Made by a program: the position numbers and the translations under genes
Notes under the pieces: generated by a model
Seen by the model: the letters and a program-made list of their open reading frames with translations, nothing else
What the model was told of the DNA's origin: nothing
Database searches by the model: none
Assembly (NCBI GenBank): GCA_027587225.1
Contig: JAPDDQ010000024.1
Coordinates: 1-64,000 of the forward strand
Length of the DNA: 64,000 nucleotides
Source: Solirubrobacter taibaiensis
GTDB lineage: Bacteria; Actinomycetota; Thermoleophilia; Solirubrobacterales; Solirubrobacteraceae
Direction: 5' to 3'
Shown: positions 58,435 through 64,000 of the stretch, piece after piece
How positions within the stretch are numbered: the stretch's first letter is position 1
Layout of the letters: the number at the start of each line of letters is the position of its first letter

Positions 58435-59114
58435 TCCTCGAGGGCCGACACGCGGTGGTCTACGGCGCGAGCGGAGCGATCGGCGGCGCGGTCGCCCGCG
58501 CCTTCCGCGCCGAGGGCGCGGTCGTGCACGCGCCGTCGCACGCGGAAGTCGACGCGCTGGACGAGGCGGCCGTCGACGCCCACGCCGCCTCGCTGCCACG
58601 CATCGACATCTCCTTCAACTCGATCTCGATCGGTGACGTCCAGGGCACGCCGATGGTCGAGATGGCCGTCGCCGACTACGTGGAGCCGCTCGCCCGCCAG
58701 GTCCGCACGCAGTTCCTGACCACGCGTGCCGCCGCGCGGCGGATGCGTGAGCAGGGCGACGGCGGCGTGCTCCTGTTCTTCGGCGGGATCGGCGACCCTC
58801 CGCGCGGCTTCTCGCTCGGGATGCTCCAGACCGGCTTCTACGCGGTGGAGCACATGCGCCGCCAGCTCGCCGTCGAGCTCGGGCCCGACGGAATCCGGAC
58901 CGTGACCCTGCGTACGGGCGGCGTGCCGGAGTCCTTGCCCGCCGGGATGGAGGGGCGCGAGGCGATCGCCGAGAGCCTGGACGAGTCCACGCTCTCGGGC
59001 CGGAGCGCGACGCTCGAGGACGTCGGCCGGGTGGCCGCGTTCGTCGCGTCCGACCACGGGCGCACGATGACGGGCGCGACCGTGAACGTCAGCTGCGGCG
59101 CGTTGCTCGACTGA
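58431..59114 (+). CDS. SDR-family protein with altered active site
   Basis: A 227-residue Rossmann protein. The NAD(P) motif is VVYGASGAIGG (TGxxxGxG type). FNSISIG takes the place of the usual NNAG. The catalytic segment reads FYAVEHMRR: the Tyr is present, but the Lys three residues later is His, and the usual Ser is in GG text (LFFGGIGDPP). It may be a non-catalytic or altered SDR. GTG 58431 overlaps the GH13 stop by 4 nt. Confidence 0.85.
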   Translation: MILEGRHAVVYGASGAIGGAVARAFRAEGAVVHAPSHAEVDALDEAAVDAHAASLPRIDISFNSISIGDVQGTPMVEMAVADYVEPLARQVRTQFLTTRAAARRMREQGDGGVLLFFGGIGDPPRGFSLGMLQTGFYAVEHMRRQLAVELGPDGIRTVTLRTGGVPESLPAGMEGREAIAESLDESTLSGRSATLEDVGRVAAFVASDHGRTMTGATVNVSCGALLD

Positions 59115-59134
59115 GTTCATAGAATCTCGCGCCG

Positions 59135-60451
59135 ATGCCTGCGGTAGCGGCCCGCGAGGACTGGGAGCTGCCGGCTGAGCCGGCCAGCGTCACGCTGGCT
59201 CGGGGCCGGGTGCGTGAGTTCGCGCAGGAGCACGGCGCGACGCCCGACGACGTGGTGGATCTGACGCTGGCGGTGACGGAAGCGGTCACCAACTCCGTCA
59301 TCCACGCCTTCATCGACCGCGATCCCGGCCGGGTGCGCGTGTCCATCTCCACCGCCGCCGACGAGCTGACGGTCGTCGTGGCCGACAACGGGCGCGGGAT
59401 GCAGCCGCGCGCCGACAGCCCGGGGCTCGGGCTCGGGCTGCCGACGATCGGCCGGCTCGCCGCACACGTGGACATGCGCGAGGCGCCGGGCGGCGGCACC
59501 GAGCTCTCGATGACCTTCGCGACGCCCGGCGTCCGCGGCCCCGCGCGCGGCGGGCAGGTGGACGCGCGCGAGCCCGAGCTGCTGGACGCGGTGTCGCGCG
59601 TCGCGCAGGGCGCGTGGCCGGGGGAGGGCGTGGAGCGGCTCGTCGATCTGCTCGTCCCGGATGTGGCCGATGCCTGCGCGGTCGACGTGATCGGCGCATC
59701 GGGGGCCCCGGAGCGGTTCGCGGGGCGGATCGAGGGTTCGGAGCCGCTGTCGGACTGGCTCGCCACCTTGCGCCCGCGCGTGGACGCGGCCCGTTCGGCC
59801 ACCCGTGCCGCGCTGGAGGACGGGCACCCGCACGTCTCCGAGCTCACGCTGGACCTGATCGAGCGGCTCACCACCAGCGCCGAGGACGCTCGCACGATGG
59901 CCGCGACCGGCATCCGCTGGTGGGCCGTGATCCCGCTGCGCGAAGGCGACCGGCTCCTCGGCCTGTTGCACTTCGGCCTGCTGCCCGCGCGCGGCCGGCC
60001 GTCCGACGAGCTGGTCGAGTTCCTGCGCACGCTGGGCGAGCGCGCCGCCGCGGGCCTCGCCCACACGCAGCTGATCGCCGAGCTGCGGCGCATGCGCCAC
60101 CGCTTCGAGCGCGTGCTCGACGTGCTCGCCGAGGCCGTGATCGTCCGCGACGGCCACAGCCGGCTCGTCTACGCCAACGAGGCGGCCGGGCGGCTGTTCG
60201 GCGTCGACCAGAGCGCGCTGCGCGACCTCAGCGGCGAGCAGGTCTTCGACCGCTCCCAGGTGATGACCGACCCGGACGGCCGCCCGCTCGAGCTCGACGA
60301 GCTGCCGTACCGGCGCCTGCTCGCCGGCCTGGACGCCCCGCCGCGGCTCGTGCACATGGGCGACCGTCGGCTCGTGATCACGTCGACGCTGCTCGACGAG
60401 GGTGACCGGCTCGTCGTCTCGGTCATCCAAGACGTCACCAACGCGCACTAG
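59135..60451 (+). CDS. HATPase_c-GAF-PAS sensor protein
   Basis: A 438-residue signalling protein. Residues 15-130 resemble an anti-sigma-factor-type HATPase (RsbW family): DLTLAVTEAVTNSVIHAF (N box), VVADNGRGM (G1), GLGLGLPTIGRLA (G2). A GAF-like region (about 145-310) and a C-terminal PAS domain (about 320-435, VLDVLAEAVIVRDGHSRLVYANEAAGRLFGV) follow. No SpoIIE phosphatase or sigma partner lies next to it. It could regulate an alternative sigma factor. Confidence 0.87.
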   Translation: MPAVAAREDWELPAEPASVTLARGRVREFAQEHGATPDDVVDLTLAVTEAVTNSVIHAFIDRDPGRVRVSISTAADELTVVVADNGRGMQPRADSPGLGLGLPTIGRLAAHVDMREAPGGGTELSMTFATPGVRGPARGGQVDAREPELLDAVSRVAQGAWPGEGVERLVDLLVPDVADACAVDVIGASGAPERFAGRIEGSEPLSDWLATLRPRVDAARSATRAALEDGHPHVSELTLDLIERLTTSAEDARTMAATGIRWWAVIPLREGDRLLGLLHFGLLPARGRPSDELVEFLRTLGERAAAGLAHTQLIAELRRMRHRFERVLDVLAEAVIVRDGHSRLVYANEAAGRLFGVDQSALRDLSGEQVFDRSQVMTDPDGRPLELDELPYRRLLAGLDAPPRLVHMGDRRLVITSTLLDEGDRLVVSVIQDVTNAH

Positions 60452-60611
60452 CGTTGCGAGTCGCAAGTTGGCGCGCGCATAGCGGGCCCGATCGTCGTGG
60501 CTGGGTCCGCTGGTGATTCCAGCGCATACCGGGTGTACGGGCGGGATCGCCGGGGGCCGCCAGGCGCGGCGAGACGTCCGGTAGGTGCCCGCGAACTTCC
60601 GACTCGGGACG
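60452..60611. other. Longest gene-free stretch; short palindrome and hairpin
   Basis: This is the only convergent junction with a real gap (160 nt). It holds the perfect palindrome TTGCGA-G-TCGCAA at 60454-60466, and a hairpin with 9-bp arms at 60481-60489 and 60503-60511 (one mismatch, 13-nt loop) that could be a bidirectional terminator without a U tract. I see no gene or tRNA in the rest. Confidence 0.45.
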
Positions 60612-61349
60612 CTAGGCCGGGAAGAACAGCTCCACGCGAATCTCCTGCAGCGTCACGTCCTGCGGCGTGCCGACGGTGGTCACGAGCGAGAAGTAGCTGA
60701 CGTCCAGGTCGTCCTTGACGAAGTGGACCGGGACGACGGGGGAGGCGGTGCGCGCGAAGTCGGGCGTGCGCCACGCCGGCGGCGCCGTGGCGAGGACCTC
60801 GTCCAGGAGGGTCGTCGTGCGTGGGTCCGGGATGCCGCCGACCGCCTCACGGTGCACCCGGGCGATCAACGCCTCGCCGGTCAGGTCGAAGTTCGCGACG
60901 TGCGGGCGCAGCGGGCCGAACATCAGCCGGATGACGTTCGCCGGTGCGGGTGGCGGTCCGTCCAGCAGGCGGGTGAAGAGCGCGGTCGCGGCGTCGTTGG
61001 CGTCCGTGATGTCCCAGTGGCGGTCCATCACCACGGCCGGGTACGGCTCCTGGTGGCTGAGCATGCGTTGCAGCGCGGTGTGGACCTGCGCGAGGCCCGG
61101 CGCGTCGAGCCCGGTCTCCCGGTAGTGCGGCGCGTAGCCCGCGGCGAGCAGAAGCTGGTTGCGCTCGCGCAGCGGCACGTCCAGCGCGCGAGAGAGCCGC
61201 AGGATCAGCTCGCGGCTGGGCTGCGCACGGCCGCTCTCCACGAAGGAGACGTGTCGCTGCGTCGTCCCCATCTCCGTCGCCAGCCCGAGCTGGCTCATCC
61301 TGCGCTCGCGGCGCCAATGGCGCATCAGCGTGCCGACGGGACTGGCCAT
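60612..61349 (-). CDS. XRE-family regulator with MmyB-like ligand domain
   Basis: A 245-residue regulator. An N-terminal HTH_31 (TLMRHWRRERRMSQLGLATEMGTTQRHVSFVESGRAQPSRELIL) is followed by an MmyB-like ligand-binding domain (AVVMDRHWDITDANDAATALF, NVIRLMFGPLRPHVANF). Family members bind fatty acids or related ligands and repress a divergent gene. The good palindrome at 61385-61401 lies between it and the CMD-family gene. Confidence 0.9.
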   Translation of the reverse strand: MASPVGTLMRHWRRERRMSQLGLATEMGTTQRHVSFVESGRAQPSRELILRLSRALDVPLRERNQLLLAAGYAPHYRETGLDAPGLAQVHTALQRMLSHQEPYPAVVMDRHWDITDANDAATALFTRLLDGPPPAPANVIRLMFGPLRPHVANFDLTGEALIARVHREAVGGIPDPRTTTLLDEVLATAPPAWRTPDFARTASPVVPVHFVKDDLDVSYFSLVTTVGTPQDVTLQEIRVELFFPA

Positions 61350-61384
61350 GGGCGCGACTCTACGGCGGTTCGGGCCGCGAATCG

Positions 61385-61401
61385 ATTCCCTGGGAGGGAA
61401 T
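61385..61401. promoter_or_regulatory. Operator ATTCCCT-GGG-AGGGAAT between XRE and CMD genes
   Basis: A perfect 7-bp inverted repeat with a 3-bp spacer, extended by two further matched pairs (TC...GA). It lies 36 nt from the XRE-type ATG and 35 nt from the divergent ATG, nearly midway, as expected for a shared operator. Confidence 0.7.
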
Positions 61402-61436
61402 TGAGCCGCTGCGCGTGCGGCGGGACGCTGCCGGGC

Positions 61437-61946
61437 ATGTTCACCGTCCACACCGCCTCCACCGCCCCCGCCGATGCCCGCAACGCGCTCGCCGCGCTGG
61501 AGCGCAACATCGGCTTCATCCCGAACCTCGCGGGGACGATCGCCGGCTCGCCGGCGGCATTGGCCGGCTTCGTCGGCCTGCAGTCCGCACTGCGCGGGTC
61601 CCGCCTGAGCGCGCTCGAGCGCGAGGTCGTCGGCCTCACCGTCAGCCGCTTCAACGCGTGTGCCTACTCGCTGGCCGCGCACTCCCGGTTCGCGGCCGCC
61701 GCCGGTGGCTCGCCGGAGCTGATCGACGCCCTGCGCGCGGGCTCGGTGCTCAGCGACGCGCGGCTCGAGTCCCTCCGCGCCTTCGCGGCCGCGGTGCTCG
61801 AGGACCGCGGGCACGTCACCGCCGGCGAGCTCGACGCAGAGGACACGCTCGAAGTCCTCGCCCAGATCGCCTACACCACGCTCGCCAACCACGTCGCGAA
61901 CGTCACCGAAGTGGCGACCGACGACGCGTTCGCCGCGCTCGTATAA
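61437..61946 (+). CDS. Carboxymuconolactone decarboxylase/AhpD-like protein
   Basis: A 169-residue alpha-helical protein of the CMD/AhpD family: IGFIPNLAGTIAGSPAALAGF and then LEREVVGLTVSRFNACAYSLAAHS. The redox CxxC of AhpD-like peroxidases is reduced to one Cys (N-A-C-A-Y-S-L), with Ser in the second place, while the following His is kept. It may be a decarboxylase- or sensor-like member. Divergent from its likely repressor. LLL-type gene follows after 12 nt. Confidence 0.88.
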   Translation: MFTVHTASTAPADARNALAALERNIGFIPNLAGTIAGSPAALAGFVGLQSALRGSRLSALEREVVGLTVSRFNACAYSLAAHSRFAAAAGGSPELIDALRAGSVLSDARLESLRAFAAAVLEDRGHVTAGELDAEDTLEVLAQIAYTTLANHVANVTEVATDDAFAALV

Positions 61947-61958
61947 CGTCCGAGGGCG

Positions 61959-62309
61959 ATGGCGTCCTACTCCGTCAACGACGCGGCCGTCGCCCGGGCG
62001 CGCGAGCTGATCGACAAGCGCCAGTACGTCCTGGACTCCGACTGGGGGGACTCCCAGCCGAACGCCGAGGCGCAGAACACGTACCTCGAGAGCCACTCGT
62101 GGGAGGAGTACGCGGCCTGGCACCTCGGCCTCACCGAGGGCGCGAACGACGAGACCAAGGCCCGCTACGCGTTCGTCTACGGCGACTTTCGCCGCATCCA
62201 TCGGGCCGGGCTGATCGCGTGCGTCTACCGCGCCGCCGAGTGGCGCCACAAGGGCGTCGAGCTCGCCGCCCACGACCTCCTGCAGCACCTGGACGAAGTG
62301 AGTGGCTGA
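61959..62309 (+). CDS. Conserved actinobacterial hypothetical protein
   Basis: A 116-residue soluble protein: YSVNDAAVARARELIDKRQYVLDSDWG at the start, SWEEYAAWHLGLTEGANDETKARYAFVYGDFRRIHRAGLIACVYRAAEW in the middle. It closely resembles proteins I recall in many actinobacteria without a named domain. The gene overlaps the reductase by 8 nt, so it may belong with the desaturase system, but no role is known. Confidence 0.82.
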   Translation: MASYSVNDAAVARARELIDKRQYVLDSDWGDSQPNAEAQNTYLESHSWEEYAAWHLGLTEGANDETKARYAFVYGDFRRIHRAGLIACVYRAAEWRHKGVELAAHDLLQHLDEVSG

Positions 62310-63399
62310 GCGCGGCGCTCGTCCGCGGGTCCCCGCAGCTCGTCGCCGGCTGTTGCGGGCGGCGCGCGTGTTCTTCACGCCGTTGCTGCCCGACGACTAT
62401 CTGGAGCTGATCAACCCGCTGTGGTCGAGTCGCGAGATCCGCGGCCGGATCGAGGCGATCACGCACGAGACGGACGACTCGGTGACGGTGACGATCCGGC
62501 CCGGGTGGGTCTGGGAAGGGCACGAGCCGGGCCAGTACCTGCGCGTCGGGGTGATCGTCGACGGCGTCCATCATTGGCGCGCCTACTCGATCACCTCCGA
62601 CCCCGGGCGCCCGGACGGCTTCATCTCGATCACGCCGAAGCTCGTCGAGACGGGCAAGGTCACGCCGTATCTGGTGCGCAAGGCGCATCCGGGCACGATC
62701 GTGCGGCTGGGTGGGGTGGAGGGGACGTTCACGCTGCCCGACCCGCTGCCGCGGCGGCTGTTGTTCATCAGCGCCGGCAGCGGCGTCACGCCGATCATGA
62801 GCATGCTGCGCGACCTCGCCCGGCGCGGGGCGCTGAAGGACGTCGTGCATCTGCATTCGGCGCGGACGCCGGACGACGTGATCTTCGGCGAGCAGCTGCG
62901 CGGTCTGGACAGGGGGCACGCCGGCTACCGGCTGCACGTGCAGCACACCGGCGAGTGCGGGCGGCTGGCGCCGGCCGACCTGGACCGGCTGTGCCCCGAC
63001 TGGAGCGAGCGCGAGACGTTCCTCAGCGGCCCCGGCGAGATGCTGGACGCGATGCACGCCCACTGGGAGGAGCACGCGGACGCCGCGCACCTGCACATGG
63101 AGCGCTTCCAACCGGTCATCGGCGGCGACGCCGCGGGCGGGGAGGGCGGCGAGATCTCCTTCCTGGCGAGCGGCGACACCGCGCACTCGGACGGGAGCAA
63201 GCCGATTCTCGTCGCCGGCGAGGAGGCCGGTGCCGCCCTGCCATTTGGTTGCCGCATGGGCATCTGCCACACCTGCGTGGGTCGGCTGTGCTCGGGACGG
63301 GTACGCGACCTGCGGACGGGGAAGGTCTCAGGCACGGAGGGCGAGATGATCCGCACCTGCATCAACGCGCCCGAAGGTCCGGTCGAGATCGACCTCTGA
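62302..63399 (+). CDS. Ferredoxin reductase (FAD/NAD domain with C-terminal 2Fe-2S), partner of the desaturase
   Basis: A 365-residue electron-transfer protein: FAD-binding RAYSITSDPG, NAD-binding FISAGSGVTPIMSMLRD, and a plant-type 2Fe-2S cluster in CRMGICHTCVGRLCSG followed by a fourth Cys in RTCINAP. This order matches mycobacterial Rv3230c, the reductase that feeds the DesA3 stearoyl-CoA desaturase; the desaturase is the next gene. GTG at 62302 starts it. Confidence 0.92.
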   Translation: MAERGARPRVPAARRRLLRAARVFFTPLLPDDYLELINPLWSSREIRGRIEAITHETDDSVTVTIRPGWVWEGHEPGQYLRVGVIVDGVHHWRAYSITSDPGRPDGFISITPKLVETGKVTPYLVRKAHPGTIVRLGGVEGTFTLPDPLPRRLLFISAGSGVTPIMSMLRDLARRGALKDVVHLHSARTPDDVIFGEQLRGLDRGHAGYRLHVQHTGECGRLAPADLDRLCPDWSERETFLSGPGEMLDAMHAHWEEHADAAHLHMERFQPVIGGDAAGGEGGEISFLASGDTAHSDGSKPILVAGEEAGAALPFGCRMGICHTCVGRLCSGRVRDLRTGKVSGTEGEMIRTCINAPEGPVEIDL

Positions 63400-63412
63400 A
63401 TCGAGGAACCCC

Positions 63413-64000
63413 GTGGCAACCATGATCGAGAGCCCGCTGGCTCATCTGAGCGAGGACCAGTTCGACGAGCTCGCGCGCGAGTTCGAAGCGATTCACGACG
63501 AGGTGTACGCCGAGCTCGGAGACCGCGACCGGCGCTACATCACGAGCATGGTCGAGATGCACCGTCGTCTGGCGGTGCTCGGCCGCGTGCTGCTGTTCTT
63601 CTCGCGCTACAAGCCGGCCTGGGTGGCGGGGACGGCGACGTTGTCGCTGGCGAAGATCCTCGAGAACATGGAGATCGGCCACAACGTCATGCACGGCCAG
63701 TGGGACTGGATGCAGGATCCCTACATCCACTCCTCGTCGTGGGACTGGGACTCGGCGTCGACGCCCGAGGCGTGGAAGCACTCGCACAACTACATCCACC
63801 ACACGTACACGAACATCCGCGGCAAGGACAAGGACCTCGGCTACAAGATCATGCGGATCGACCCGCACCAGAAGTGGGTCCCGATCTACGTGTTCCAGCC
63901 GGTCTACAACCTGCTGCTGATGGCGTTCTTCGAGTGGGGCGTGGCCTTCCACGACCTCGACCTGGAGGCGATCTCCAAGGGCGAGAAGTCCGCCAAGGCG
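63413..64000 (+). CDS. Fatty acid desaturase (N-terminal part, cut by right edge)
   Basis: 196 residues are visible. Membrane-bound acyl-CoA desaturase type: first His box HNVMHG (HxxxH) and second HSHNYIHHTYTN (HxxxHH region), with hydrophobic segments before and after. The third box would lie beyond the edge. GTG 63413 has GAGGA five bases upstream; ATG 63422 is an alternative. The pair with the preceding reductase resembles the DesA3/Rv3230c system. Confidence 0.9.
   Translation, partial: MATMIESPLAHLSEDQFDELAREFEAIHDEVYAELGDRDRRYITSMVEMHRRLAVLGRVLLFFSRYKPAWVAGTATLSLAKILENMEIGHNVMHGQWDWMQDPYIHSSSWDWDSASTPEAWKHSHNYIHHTYTNIRGKDKDLGYKIMRIDPHQKWVPIYVFQPVYNLLLMAFFEWGVAFHDLDLEAISKGEKSAKA

Noticed and set aside
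60481..60561. Possible tRNA or structured RNA in the 160-nt gap
   Set aside because: No T-arm consensus or cloverleaf pairing is visible beyond a single hairpin.
1..64000. CRISPR arrays, tRNA, rRNA, integrases and transposases
   Set aside because: I looked for regular spacer-repeat blocks, TTCGAAT-type tRNA arms and mobile-element proteins and found none.

Overview
The window is a 64 kb piece of a very GC-rich actinobacterial chromosome with frequent GTG starts and almost no intergenic space. The gene families (DUF7144 and DUF6325-like membrane and stress proteins, MalT-like LuxR regulators, a two-cysteine formylglycine-generating enzyme, a DesA3-like desaturase with its reductase) suggest the Thermoleophilia/Solirubrobacterales. 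That placement is an inference from family content. I see no rRNA, tRNA, CRISPR array, transposase or phage genes.

Layout. 0-9.6 kb holds ordinary metabolism and regulation: a LuxR/AAA regulator running off the left edge, an EamA transporter divergent from a LysR regulator, a small membrane protein, an AAA ATPase, a PLP aminotransferase, mmsA, xylA and a short UvrA-like ATPase. 9.6-54.4 kb is an envelope/stress/sulfur island: a K+ channel, a holin-phosphodiesterase fusion, HdeD, YihY, universal stress protein, DUF1269, SHOCT, RDD and PH proteins, four DUF7144 membrane proteins, four SulP anion transporters, three sulfatases with two genuine formylglycine-generating enzymes, two GAP-family proteins, ZIP, DUF389, an L,D-transpeptidase with a secreted SpaA-like protein, a CoA transferase, a class II glutamine amidotransferase and an AI-2E exporter. 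54.4-60.5 kb holds a TPP enzyme, a GH13 enzyme, an SDR and a HATPase-GAF-PAS sensor. 60.6-64 kb holds an XRE/MmyB-type repressor divergent from a CMD-family gene, then a ferredoxin reductase and a fatty-acid desaturase cut by the right edge.

The main discovery is a shared cis-element. Through the 45 kb island, nearly every divergent gene junction carries copies of the dyad GGRTGA-N7-TCAYCC. Where there are two copies they start exactly 24 bp apart, giving a symmetric 43 bp element, and the outer edge of each usually lies 20-26 nt from the start codon. No comparable pair was seen in the first 9.5 kb or the last 9 kb. The half-site resembles the MalT box, and two MalT-like regulators lie inside the island. 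I read this as one regulon: stress/envelope proteins plus a sulfate-ester module (sulfatases, their activating FGEs and SulP transporters).

Other points: a palindromic repeat inserted in frame into the EamA gene, with a relative near 36.9 kb; a degenerate cobalamin-binding protein next to an intact MerR-cobalamin regulator; two genes that seem to lack an ATG/GTG/TTG start; and 12 of 16 convergent junctions with overlapping coding sequences, one by 222 nt.
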